DNA of 64,000 nucleotides. Origin: Chelativorans alearensis. GTDB lineage: Bacteria > Pseudomonadota > Alphaproteobacteria > Rhizobiales > Rhizobiaceae. A model generated the notes under the pieces. It did not search any database. It saw only the letters and a program-made list of their open reading frames with translations, and was not told the origin of the DNA. Below, piece after piece: positions 26,426-34,356 of the stretch (positions within the stretch are counted from its first letter, which is position 1; each line of letters opens with the position of its first letter). The stretch is taken from assembly GCF_010993735.1 (NCBI RefSeq), contig NZ_WQNI01000004.1, positions 186,001 through 250,000 of the forward strand, written 5' to 3'. Both the position numbers and the translations under genes were made by a program.

Positions 26426-27433
26426 TCAGCCGCCGGTGACGCTCATGTGGCGGGAGACGGCGGGGCGTTTCGTCGTGCGGTCGATAATGAAATCGTGGCC
26501 CTTGGGCTTGCGGCCGATCGCCTCGTCGATGGCGTTGGAGACGAGCCCGTTGCCTTCCGAGGAGCGCAGCGGGGCGCGCAGGTCCGCCGCGTCCTCCTGG
26601 CCGAGGCACATATAGAGCGTGCCCGTGCAGGTGAGCCGCACGCGGTTGCAGCTTTCGCAGAAATTATGCGTGAGCGGCGTGATGAAGCCGAGCCGGCCGC
26701 CGGTCTCCGCCACCTCGACATAGCGGGCGGGGCCGCCGGTCTTATAAGGGATGTCGGTCAGCGTGAACTGCCGCTCGAGCCGCGCACGCAATTCCGACAG
26801 CGGCAGATACTGGTCCGTTCGGTCGGCGTCGATCTCGCCCATGGGCATGGTCTCGATCACCGTCATGTCCATGCCGCGGCCATGCGCCCAGCGCAGCATT
26901 TCCGGGATCTCGTCCTCGTTGAAGCCTTTGAGCGCGACGGTGTTGAGCTTGATCTTCAACCCGGCGGCCTGCGCTGCCTCAATGCCTTGCATCACCTTGT
27001 CGAACACGCCCCAGCGGGTAATGGCGCGGAACTTCTCAGCGTCGAGCGTGTCGAGCGAGACGTTGATGCGCCTGACGCCGCAATCGGCAAGCTCGGCAGC
27101 GAAGCGGGCGAGCTGAGAGCCATTGGTGGTCAGCGTCAATTCGTCCAGCGCACCCGTTTGAAGGTGCCGCGAAAGCTGGCGCACCAGGTGCATGATGTTC
27201 TTGCGCACCAACGGCTCGCCACCGGTGAGCCTGAGGCGGCGCACGCCCTTGTCGATGAAGACGGCGCATAGCCGCTCCAGCTCTTCCAGGCTTAGAAGAT
27301 CTTTCTTGGGCAGGAAATGCATGTCCTCGGCCATGCAGTAGACGCAGCGGAAGTCGCAGCGGTCCGTCACCGATACGCGCAGATAGGTGATTGCGCGGCC
27401 GAAGGGGTCGATCATGCTGCCGGCTTGGTTCAT
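26426..27433 (-). CDS. moaA: GTP 3',8-cyclase MoaA
   Basis: Radical SAM enzyme for the first step of molybdopterin synthesis. 335 residues, the family norm. The SAM cluster motif CDFRCVYC supplies Cys26, Cys30 and Cys33; the C-terminal cluster uses [18 protein letters not shown]; the chain ends in the conserved Gly-Gly required for radical transfer. [10 protein letters not shown] and the DTLDAEKF stretch are further signatures. The start may be 27433 or the ATG at 27415 ([15 protein letters not shown]), which is closer to the family N-terminus. The partner moaC and moaE genes are not in this window; mobB is 2.3 kb downstream. Confidence 0.96.
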   Translation of the reverse strand: MNQAGSMIDPFGRAITYLRVSVTDRCDFRCVYCMAEDMHFLPKKDLLSLEELERLCAVFIDKGVRRLRLTGGEPLVRKNIMHLVRQLSRHLQTGALDELTLTTNGSQLARFAAELADCGVRRINVSLDTLDAEKFRAITRWGVFDKVMQGIEAAQAAGLKIKLNTVALKGFNEDEIPEMLRWAHGRGMDMTVIETMPMGEIDADRTDQYLPLSELRARLERQFTLTDIPYKTGGPARYVEVAETGGRLGFITPLTHNFCESCNRVRLTCTGTLYMCLGQEDAADLRAPLRSSEGNGLVSNAIDEAIGRKPKGHDFIIDRTTKRPAVSRHMSVTGG

Positions 27434-27578
27434 GCGGTCTTGTCTTTTTCGACTGTTTGCCTGTCACTGATGTGGCTACGATAACGGCAGTTTCAAGCTA
27501 CCCGATCTACCTAGCATCCCGTGCCGGTTTCCGGCAATGCTGCCGTTGCAGGCAGGTATGCCATGGACAAGCGGCATT

Positions 27579-27614
27579 CCATGTAGTAGTTGGTTTTCCA
27601 TATTTTCTACATGG
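27579..27614. promoter_or_regulatory. 8-bp inverted repeat before the acidic orphan gene
   Basis: Arms CCATGTAG (27579-27586) and CTACATGG (27607-27614) with 20 bases between, in an AT-rich stretch ending 11 bases before the probable start codon. It could act as an operator or as a leader hairpin that occludes the start. Confidence 0.4.
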
Positions 27615-27625
27615 GATATATTGTT

Positions 27626-28579
27626 ATGGCGGATAAAAATTCAGTTGCTGTCAATAATAAAACTTATTTTGACGATGATGAGTTTGGGTATTCTTCCGTT
27701 GGTGCTACGGCAAGTGTTGCGGTGAATCCGAGTGGAGCAGAAAAGAGCGCCGAAGAGCGTCTGCCGGATCAGGATAATACCAAGCAGGGATCTGTGAATA
27801 TTGATTTCACTGTTTCCCCGCCCGAGGCCAACGACCTCTCCAAGAAGAGCGGGATTGACCTCCACATGAGCGAGACGACATCTTCGGAAGGCTCGTTCGA
27901 CTGGAAAGCTTCTTCCGATCTTGGGGAACTGCGCCCGTCGGGACAGCCCGAAATGTCGGGCGTCATCGCTGAAACAACGCGCGAAAACGCCTCCACTGTG
28001 AGCGGTCATGCGACGGTCGTGGGAGAGGAGACGCCGAGCGGTGCCGACAATGCCGCGCAATCTCCCGCACCTTGCGTCAGTGAATTCCAGGTCTCGCTGG
28101 GCACGAAATACGGCGCCGATGGGGATCTTTCGTTTTTCGAGCCGACGACCGTCTCCGATCTGAGCGACATTCCCGTGCGGCAGGACGGCGATCTGTGGTG
28201 GCTGCCCGACGCCGAGCAGCCGGATTTCCTCTATCGGATCGACTTCGAGCTCGATGGCGAAGAAATATCGACCGTAATCGACGACGACGTGATGCTGGCG
28301 CTGACGCGCTCTCCGGGCAAGGTCAGCGAACTCATCGAGGAACAGTGGCAAGCGCTCGAGGCGAGCCGGGAAGACCAACCCTCGGATGCCGATGCCGAGC
28401 GGGCGCAGGATTCTCCCCAACAGGTGCCGGCGCTTTCCGAGGAGATCGCGCACGACGATCTGTTCACAGACGCGGCGGAGGACGTCTCTTCCGCGCCTGG
28501 GTTCGAGTTCGACGTTTTGAGGCCAGGCGATCTCGATCCGTTCGATCTCGACATCGAAGGCCTTCCCTTCCTCGCTTGA
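27626..28579 (+). CDS. Acidic hypothetical protein (orphan)
   Basis: 317 residues from the ATG at 27626; upstream in-frame ATGs exist at 27611 and 27590. None has a good ribosome site. The protein is very acidic and rich in Ser, Thr, Asp and Glu, with no signal peptide or membrane helix. The first 170 residues look disordered; a more ordered middle (GDLWWLPDAEQPDFLYRIDF, then a VIDDDVMLAL helix) is followed by an acidic tail ending DPFDLDIEGLPFL. The first 120 bases are clearly more AT-rich than neighbouring genes, which suggests transfer or a distinct origin. I do not recognise it. Acidic, disordered, hydrophobic-tipped tails occur in secreted effectors and in chaperone-bound proteins, but no function can be assigned. 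Confidence 0.65.
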   Translation: MADKNSVAVNNKTYFDDDEFGYSSVGATASVAVNPSGAEKSAEERLPDQDNTKQGSVNIDFTVSPPEANDLSKKSGIDLHMSETTSSEGSFDWKASSDLGELRPSGQPEMSGVIAETTRENASTVSGHATVVGEETPSGADNAAQSPAPCVSEFQVSLGTKYGADGDLSFFEPTTVSDLSDIPVRQDGDLWWLPDAEQPDFLYRIDFELDGEEISTVIDDDVMLALTRSPGKVSELIEEQWQALEASREDQPSDADAERAQDSPQQVPALSEEIAHDDLFTDAAEDVSSAPGFEFDVLRPGDLDPFDLDIEGLPFLA

Positions 28580-28700
28580 AGGAGCCGCATCGGCCTTAGC
28601 GTGAGGGGCTGCCGTGCGGCCCCTTCGGCAAATTGGCCCTTGCATCGCCGGTGTCTTCCATCCCAACAGTGTATAAGTGGATGAAGGCCGGAGGCTGGCG

Positions 28701-29054
28701 ATGAATGCACCGAAAGAATTGCGCGTCTCGAAAGACCGCAAGCTCCTGACCGTGAGCTTTCCCGACGAGGAGCCGGTGTCGCTCAGCGCCGAGATGCTGC
28801 GGGTTCTCTCGCCCTCCGCCGAGGTGCAGGGCCACTCGCCCGAGCAGCGGGTGACGGTCGGCGGCAAGAAGGACGTGGCGATCGCGCGGATGGAGCCGGT
28901 GGGCAACTACGCCGTGCGCATCGTCTTCGACGACGGCCATGACACCGGACTATACAGCTGGAGCTATCTCGCCACCCTCGGCCGCGAGCGCGAAGAGCGC
29001 TGGCAGGACTATCTGCGCGAACTGGAAGAAAAGGGGCTGAGCCGTGAGCGCTGA
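28701..29054 (+). CDS. DUF971 domain protein
   Basis: 117 residues. The DUF971 fold is visible: a leading beta strand LRVSKDRKLLTVSF, LSAEMLRVLSPSAEV, then ARMEPVGNYAVRIVFDDGHDTGLYSWSYL, which is the family's most conserved block. DUF971 domains occur in iron-sulfur or hydroxylase-associated proteins; in alphaproteobacteria such stand-alone genes commonly lie near molybdopterin genes, matching moaA nearby. GGAGG precedes the ATG at 28701 by 7 bases. The stop overlaps the start of the next gene by 11 bases, indicating coupling. Confidence 0.88.
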   Translation: MNAPKELRVSKDRKLLTVSFPDEEPVSLSAEMLRVLSPSAEVQGHSPEQRVTVGGKKDVAIARMEPVGNYAVRIVFDDGHDTGLYSWSYLATLGREREERWQDYLRELEEKGLSRER

Positions 29055-29676
29055 GACGATGGATGCCGGGGCGATCGGGACGGTCGAGGAACTGGAAGCG
29101 CTTTACGGGAAGCCGGGGCAAACCTCGATCGTCAAGGAGATCGACCACATCATTCCCGCCTATGCCGCCTTCATTGAGGCTTCGCCCTTCGTTTCGCTGG
29201 CCACCGCCGGCCCGGAAGGGCTCGATTGCTCGCCGCGCGGCGACAAGCCCGGCTTCGTGCGCATCCACGACCCACGCACGCTGATGATGCCGGACCGGCG
29301 TGGCAACAACCGCATCGATTCGCTAAGGAACATCGTGCGCGACGGCCGCGTCGGCCTTCTCTTCCTGGTGCCCGGCTCCGGCACCACGCTGCGCGTCAAC
29401 GGCCGGGCGCACCTTTCCGCCGACCTTGAGCTTTGCGCCTCCTTCGCCATCGAGGAAAAGGCGCCGCGCTCGGTCATCGTCATCCGCGTCGAAAGCGTCT
29501 ACTTCCAGTGCGCGCGGGCGATCCACCGCTCAAAGCTGTGGGAGAGGGAGGCGCAGGTGGAGCCGGCCTTGCTGCCGACGCCGGGGGATATCCTAGGTGA
29601 ATTGAGCCGTGGCGACATCGACGGGAAGAGCTACGATGAAGAATGGCCGGGGCGCGCGGCGAAGACGATGTGGTAG
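29044..29676 (+). CDS. PPOX-type FMN-dependent flavoprotein (MSMEG_1061-like)
   Basis: 210 residues of the pyridoxamine 5'-phosphate oxidase-like split-barrel fold. The conserved segments are FVSLATAGPEGLDCSPRGDKP, LMMPDRRGNNRIDSLRNIV (FMN phosphate contact) and GLLFLVPGSGTTLRVNGRA. They match the MSMEG_1061-type subgroup, whose members bind FMN but have uncertain substrates. The start is a GTG at 29044 inside the DUF971 gene, following AAAAGGGG; an ATG at 29059 is an alternative. Overlap with DUF971 makes the two an operon. Confidence 0.87.
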   Translation: MSAETMDAGAIGTVEELEALYGKPGQTSIVKEIDHIIPAYAAFIEASPFVSLATAGPEGLDCSPRGDKPGFVRIHDPRTLMMPDRRGNNRIDSLRNIVRDGRVGLLFLVPGSGTTLRVNGRAHLSADLELCASFAIEEKAPRSVIVIRVESVYFQCARAIHRSKLWEREAQVEPALLPTPGDILGELSRGDIDGKSYDEEWPGRAAKTMW

Positions 29677-29906
29677 GGGGCTGGTGGGTTCGGGAGGAAC
29701 TCTTGGCACGACGAACAACTCGATGAGCCCAAACGCGACCTTCCCGAGCCCCGAAAGCCGACACCAGATGCACCCCAAACTCATGGCGCAATCGAGGCAG
29801 TGATCACCATGTCTGCTCCGCATTGCTGAAGAGCGCCAAGGACCTCGAGTGGGTCCGGAGCCAGAGGTTCTGGCTGTGGAGATGGTGAAAGCGATTGGGG
29901 GGAAAG

Positions 29907-29938
29907 GTCGGCGCGGCGGATTATGCGCTCGCGCCGAC
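29907..29938 (-). terminator. Hairpin downstream of the secreted orphan gene
   Basis: Perfect 9-bp GC-rich arms (GTCGGCGCG at 29907-29915; CGCGCCGAC at 29930-29938), 7 bases past the stop on the minus strand. Only a short CTTTCC tract follows, so intrinsic termination would be weak; it may protect the 3' end instead. Confidence 0.5.
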
Positions 29939-29945
29939 GAAAGCC

Positions 29946-30491
29946 CTATTCAACGGGTATCATGAGATGCTCGTAAGGCGTTCCAGCCCACATTACCCAA
30001 GGCTGCGACCTGTCGGGGGTGTCTCCGGGCTGGGGATAGTCAGCCGGTAGCTCGGGCAACGCGAAGAGCATGACATGCGGCGGTTCCTGCTCCAGCTCCG
30101 CGCCCTCCGGTGCTTCGGCGAAGGGGTCGACATTGCTTGGGGTAGCGCCGCCCGCCAGCATGTAGCCGAAGCCTACCTTGCCCTTTGGTGGCTCCGTCTT
30201 ATTCATCCACGCCTCCGCCCAGGCCATGGCATTCTGATCCAGGCACATCGGATTGTTGCCGGGGCCCGGATCGTCGGGCAAGCAGGTGAAGTTGTTTGTG
30301 CCCTCCCGCAGCGTCCGTACCTCGCCGTTTTCGTCAATCGCGATGATTGTCGCAGCGCTCGCCACGGCATCGGGTGCCGCGGACATAGCATTCTCGATCA
30401 GTTCGTCGTCGCTCATGTCGGCTGCCAGGACGGCGGTCGAAAGGCCAAGCCCGGCAAAGGCGGCCATGGAATACATTGACAACAGGCGCAT
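29946..30491 (-). CDS. Secreted hypothetical protein
   Basis: 181 residues with a signal peptide (1-24, MRLLSMYSMAAFAGLG to VLAA). The mature part begins with an acidic helix (DMSDDELIENAMSAAP) followed by the patterned stretch AATIIAIDENGEVRTLREGTN, then CLPDDPGPGNNPMCLD and MAWAEAWMN, and a C-terminal DRSQPWVMWAGTPYEHLMIP. Two Cys may form a disulfide. The whole looks like a periplasmic protein; I recall hypothetical proteins of this pattern but no assigned role. The GGAGG motif lies 3-8 bases before the ATG at 30491. It is isolated between two roughly 280-base intergenic spacers. Confidence 0.72.
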   Translation of the reverse strand: MRLLSMYSMAAFAGLGLSTAVLAADMSDDELIENAMSAAPDAVASAATIIAIDENGEVRTLREGTNNFTCLPDDPGPGNNPMCLDQNAMAWAEAWMNKTEPPKGKVGFGYMLAGGATPSNVDPFAEAPEGAELEQEPPHVMLFALPELPADYPQPGDTPDRSQPWVMWAGTPYEHLMIPVE

Positions 30492-30784
30492 TTCATCCTC
30501 CCACGTCGAGCGTTGGTAGGGGCGAGCGCTGCCGTCTACATGCCGGTGCGCCGCCAAGGCCCAACGCACCAAAAAAACATCATACCTCTCGCCGAATAAC
30601 CCGCCAGCTACCCCAACTAGGTAGGCGGGCTCGGTAGAATTGATGAGGCCGTGCGGTGGCAATGATTGCAGCGAAGGGTGCTGATGTCAGGAAAGAGGGG
30701 GCACCTTCGGCAATAACGCCGCACTCGGTACGCCGCTTGCCAACTTCAGGCCTCCACCAAAACCAGCGTCCACGTCCACCCCTT

Positions 30785-31237
30785 CTACTCCCCCTCCAAC
30801 TCATCAGCGATCCGCCGCATCTGTTCGCCCATGGCGTCGCAGAGTTCCGGGCTTGATTGCGCCATGGCGCGGTCGATAAGGGCCATGTAGACATCGAGCG
30901 CCTTCATCAGCAGCGCCTCGCCCTCGTCGGTGAGGTAGAGGCGCATGATGCGCTTGTCCTTGGCGTCGCCCTCGCGGCGCAGGAGGTTCTGCTGTTCGAG
31001 CTGCGGCAGGAGCATGGTGATGTTCGAGCGGCCGACGAGCAGGCGGCGCGCCAATTCGTGCTGGGAGGTGCCGGGGTGGCGGTAGAGGTTCATCAGGACG
31101 TCGAGCTGGGCGATCTTCAGGCCGAGGGGAGCGAGCGCCTGGGATAGCGCGCGCACGACGGCCTTTTCCGCCCGCACTACGGCGATCCAGTTGCGAAAGC
31201 GGGGATTTTCCCAGGGGAGCCGTTGCTGTTTGTTCAT
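30785..31237 (-). CDS. MarR family transcriptional regulator
   Basis: 150 residues with the winged helix of the MarR family: LGLKIAQLDVLMNLYRHPG, then SQHELARRLLVGRSNITMLLPQLEQQNLL and the wing RREGDAKDKRIMRLYLTDEG. It binds DNA as a dimer and is usually released by small phenolic or lipophilic ligands. Its start codon lies inside the first of two GTTCA-N4-TGAAC palindromes shared with the divergent hydrolase gene, so autoregulation and control of the hydrolase are both likely. A much longer frame extends upstream as a shadow of that hydrolase. Confidence 0.93.
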   Translation of the reverse strand: MNKQQRLPWENPRFRNWIAVVRAEKAVVRALSQALAPLGLKIAQLDVLMNLYRHPGTSQHELARRLLVGRSNITMLLPQLEQQNLLRREGDAKDKRIMRLYLTDEGEALLMKALDVYMALIDRAMAQSSPELCDAMGEQMRRIADELEGE

Positions 31238-31251
31238 GATTGAACTATGAT
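31223..31251 (+). promoter_or_regulatory. Candidate sigma70 promoter of the hydrolase gene
   Basis: TTGCTG (31223-31228), 17 bases, then TATGAT (31246-31251). The expected transcript start is near 31258, giving a leader of about 25 bases to the ATG at 31283. The first operator lies in the spacer and the second over the expected start site. Confidence 0.5.
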
Positions 31252-31265
31252 GTTCATGATTGAAC
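31231..31265. promoter_or_regulatory. Two tandem MarR-type operators
   Basis: The 15-base unit TGTTCATGATTGAAC occurs twice (31231-31245 and 31251-31265), 20 bases apart, so on the same helix face. Each unit is a dyad GTTCA-N4-TGAAC. They lie between the divergent MarR and hydrolase genes and overlap the probable promoter. Confidence 0.8.
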
Positions 31266-31282
31266 AGAATGAGGCGCGCAAG

Positions 31283-32194
31283 ATGATTTCCTTCCCGTTG
31301 CAGCTCGTCCGAGGCCTTTTTGCCATAGCCGAGCCCGTGGCGCCACGCCTGACGGGCAGAGCCGCGTTCGCGCTCTTCTGCCGCACGCCGAACCCGCGGC
31401 GCGCATCGCAAAGGGCGCGGGAGGCGTTGCGGGCGGCGGGGCCTTTCATGATGGAGGCGCGCCGGCACTGGCTGACCAGCGACTACGGGCATTTCGTGTG
31501 CCACGAGTTCCGCCCGCATGCCGGAGGCAGGGGGTGGAGTACCGCGCTCGTGGTGCACGGCTGGGGCTCGCGCAGCGAGCACATGCGCGCCATCATCGAG
31601 GAACTGCGCGGCAGGGGGATGCGTGTCGTGGCGCTGGACATGCCCGGCCATGGCGCCTCCGCAGGGCGGCGGCTGAACATGGCGATGGCCGTCGCGGCGG
31701 TGAAGACGGCGGAGCTCTGGCTCGGGCCCTTCTCCGTCATGATCGGCCATTCCCTCGGCGGGGCGGTGATCGTCAACGCGGCCGTCGGCTCGATCGAGGG
31801 CATTGCCCCGGTTGCCGCGGAGCGGCTGGTGACGATCGCCGCGCCCAATGCGATGCAGCATGTGTTCGACGGTTTCGCGCGCCATTGCGGGCTTGGGAGG
31901 AGGACGCGCGAGGCCTTTTATGCCGAGGTCGAGTATGTGACGGGGCAGCCGCTTCGCGCCTTCGAAGGCGCGGCGCAGCTGGCGCGCCTGCCTGTTCCCG
32001 TGCTCGTCCTGCACGCGCCGGACGACCGGGAGGTCGCGCCGGAGGATGCGGACGCTCTTTGCCGTGCGGGGCCGCATGTCGAGCGCCGCTGGGTGGAGGG
32101 CGCTGGGCACCGGCGCATCCTGGCAGACCGGCGGACCGCCTTGCAGGTGGGCGAATTCGCGGTGCGGCCGGCCTTTCTTGCCGCCGCGCAGTGA
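31283..32194 (+). CDS. Alpha/beta hydrolase
   Basis: 303 residues from the ATG at 31283. The frame opens at 31247, but those codons lie within the second operator and over the predicted transcript start, so I reject them. The fold is visible as ALVVHGWGSRSEHM (oxyanion strand), DMPGHGAS, the nucleophile elbow IGHSLGGAV, the acid region HAPDDREV and the catalytic His in GAGHRRIL. It belongs with hydrolases of the lysophospholipase or esterase type. Substrate unknown. Divergent control by the adjacent MarR regulator suggests induction by a lipophilic or aromatic compound it may hydrolyse, which is inference. Confidence 0.87.
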   Translation: MISFPLQLVRGLFAIAEPVAPRLTGRAAFALFCRTPNPRRASQRAREALRAAGPFMMEARRHWLTSDYGHFVCHEFRPHAGGRGWSTALVVHGWGSRSEHMRAIIEELRGRGMRVVALDMPGHGASAGRRLNMAMAVAAVKTAELWLGPFSVMIGHSLGGAVIVNAAVGSIEGIAPVAAERLVTIAAPNAMQHVFDGFARHCGLGRRTREAFYAEVEYVTGQPLRAFEGAAQLARLPVPVLVLHAPDDREVAPEDADALCRAGPHVERRWVEGAGHRRILADRRTALQVGEFAVRPAFLAAAQ

Positions 32195-32399
32195 GGCCCG
32201 AGGGCGGCTGGTCACGATTTCGTGAAGATGCGCGATCCGGGGGCCTGGACGCCCACGGTTACCCTTGGTTCACCAAACGGGTATAGTCTTTACGGCCGAT
32301 GGATTCTCGATCGGCTGGCGCGCGGGGGGTTGGGCGTGTCGAACGAACCATTGGTGAAAAGCGTTATCGATAAGACCAGGATAATCGCGGGGTGATTTC

Positions 32400-34265
32400 A
32401 TGACGATGACGTTTGCGAAACGCGGCGGCCTTTCGGTGCTGGCGCTTGCGGTCGCCCTCACGGGGACGGCATCGTCGGCGAGCGCCGAGCGGAACCTTTT
32501 CGACATACTCTTCGGCAACCGCGTCAACAGGCAGCGCGTCGCCGAGCCGCCCCGCCAGCAGCCGGCGACCACGCCCGCGCCGCGGGTGGCCGCGCCGAAA
32601 ATCTCCGCGCCCTCCTTCTATAACTATCGGCCGGAGGCGCCGGTAAAGGTGGATTTTTCGGCCATCGCGGCCGCGTTGGGGGAGGAGGACGGAGAAGGGG
32701 ACGCCACGCCGTCGCCCTTCGTCGAGGCGCTTGCCGGCCTTGCCGGGTTCGAACTTTTCGCGGAGAAGGAGATCGCCGCGTCGCTCGCCGCCCATTACGA
32801 GCGAAACCCCGGTTTCATCTGGGTCGAAGGGGAGGGGCTGAACGACAAGGCCGACGCGGTCCTGCGCGTCCTCAACGATGCCTCCGCTTATGGGCTTTTG
32901 GAAGCGGACTACGCCGTCAACGTACCGCTCGCGGCGGCCGCCGTCCTCGATACGCCCGAGGAGCGGCGGCAGGCACTCATCCGCTTCGAGATGGCGCTTT
33001 CGGCGCGTGCGTTGCGCTATGCGCGCGACGCCCACCTTGGCCGCGTCGACCCCGACAAGCTGTCGGGCTACCACGACTTCCCCAAGAAGCCGCTGGAGGA
33101 GGCGGCCGTGCTGGAGGTGCTGGCGCGGACGAAGAAGCCCGCCGCCTATCTCCAGTCGCTGCACCCGCAGAACAGGCTCTACGCCGCGCTTCGCAGGGAA
33201 CTGAAGGCGCTGAGGGCAAGCGCGGAGAAGGAGATCGTCGTCGATACCAAGACCTTTGTCCGGCCCGGTTCCAGCCATCCCGAATTCCCCAAGATCCTGC
33301 AGATCATCGAGCGTGACGCCGACGCGGCCTTCCGCGCCGAGCACGGCGAGGTGCTGGTCGCCCATGCGGGCAGCGAAACCTACGCGCAGGAGCTGGTGCC
33401 TGTCGTCAAGGCGGCGCAGGAGCTGCACGACCTCAACCCCGACGGCATCATCGGCCGCCGTACGGTCGGGGCGCTGGCGGGCGAATCGAAACAGGCGCGC
33501 ATCGACAAGGTGCTTCTGGCGCTCGAGCGCCTGCGCTGGCATCCCTCCCATCTCGGCAACAGGCGGGTGATGATCAACGCCGCCTCCTTCACCGCCACCT
33601 ATCTGGAGGGCGACCGGGAAAAGCTTTCCATGCGCGCTGTGGTGGGCAAGCCGTCCAACCAGACGAGCTTTTTCCACGACGAGATCGAGTATGTGGAGTT
33701 CAACCCCTATTGGGGCGTGCCGCGCTCGATCCTCGTCAACGAGCAGCTACCGCGGCTGAGGCGCGACCCGGGCTATCTCGACCGGGCCGGCTACGAGGTG
33801 ACGGATTCGCGCGGCCGGCGCGTCTCCTCCGCGGCCATCGACTGGAACCGTTACGGCGCCAACATTCCCTTCAGCGTGCGCCAGCCGCCCGGTCCGGCAA
33901 ACGCGCTGGGCGAGTTGAAGATCATGTTCCCCAACAAGCACAGCATCTATATGCACGACACCCCGGCGAAGGAGCTGTTCAAGCGCGATACCCGCGCTTA
34001 TAGCCACGGCTGCGTGCGCCTGCAGGACCCGCGCGCCATGGCCGCCGCCGTGCTCGACACGTCGGTGGACGAGATCGGCCAGGAGATCGGCAAGGGGCGC
34101 AATGCGCGGCGGGACGCCCCGCAGAAGATCCCCGTCTATGTCGGCTATTTCACCGCCTGGCCGGAGGCGGGCGAGGTGACCTATCACGCCGACACGTATG
34201 GCCGCGACGACAACCTGAGGAAGGCGCTGGCCAAGGTGGAGGAAATCCGCGTGCCGGGCAGCTGA
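32400..34265 (+). CDS. L,D-transpeptidase family protein (YcbB-like)
   Basis: 621 residues. A signal peptide (about 1-29, ending ASA) leads into a Pro-rich linker, a helical YcbB-type scaffold domain (about 90-330), a peptidoglycan-binding repeat with LHDLNPDGIIGRRTVGAL at about 342-360, and the catalytic YkuD domain with IYMHDTPAKELF and YSHGCVRLQDPRAM, giving His536 and Cys538. It forms 3-3 cross-links between meso-diaminopimelate residues or attaches proteins to the wall in the periplasm. The long form matches YcbB/LdtD rather than ErfK. The ATG at 32406 is an alternative start. A RIME-like repeat follows the stop. Confidence 0.93.
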   Translation: MTMTFAKRGGLSVLALAVALTGTASSASAERNLFDILFGNRVNRQRVAEPPRQQPATTPAPRVAAPKISAPSFYNYRPEAPVKVDFSAIAAALGEEDGEGDATPSPFVEALAGLAGFELFAEKEIAASLAAHYERNPGFIWVEGEGLNDKADAVLRVLNDASAYGLLEADYAVNVPLAAAAVLDTPEERRQALIRFEMALSARALRYARDAHLGRVDPDKLSGYHDFPKKPLEEAAVLEVLARTKKPAAYLQSLHPQNRLYAALRRELKALRASAEKEIVVDTKTFVRPGSSHPEFPKILQIIERDADAAFRAEHGEVLVAHAGSETYAQELVPVVKAAQELHDLNPDGIIGRRTVGALAGESKQARIDKVLLALERLRWHPSHLGNRRVMINAASFTATYLEGDREKLSMRAVVGKPSNQTSFFHDEIEYVEFNPYWGVPRSILVNEQLPRLRRDPGYLDRAGYEVTDSRGRRVSSAAIDWNRYGANIPFSVRQPPGPANALGELKIMFPNKHSIYMHDTPAKELFKRDTRAYSHGCVRLQDPRAMAAAVLDTSVDEIGQEIGKGRNARRDAPQKIPVYVGYFTAWPEAGEVTYHADTYGRDDNLRKALAKVEEIRVPGS

Positions 34266-34270
34266 CTTGA

Positions 34271-34356
34271 AGCAATTCCAGGAAAAGTGGAAACCGGTTT
34301 TCCGTCCGGAATTGCGGCAAAACAAGGCGCTAGATCAGTTTGATGAACTGATCTAG
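34271..34356 (-). repeat. RIME-like palindromic element, copy 3 (inverted, diverged)
   Basis: The hairpin B core matches copies 1 and 2 over about 55 bases in inverse orientation. The first hairpin is replaced by a different perfect palindrome: arms CTAGATCAGTT (34330-34340) and AACTGATCTAG (34346-34356) around TGATG. The trkH stop codon (34353-34355) lies inside this arm. The copy fills the gap between convergent genes. Confidence 0.85.

Noticed and set aside
28600-28640. Weak GC hairpin after the acidic orphan gene (AGGGGC/GCCCCT)
   Set aside because: Only 6 bp and no T-run, so I do not list it as a terminator.
30785-32215. 476-residue minus-strand frame covering MarR and the hydrolase
   Set aside because: Only the last 150 residues are MarR-like; the rest is antisense to the alpha/beta hydrolase.
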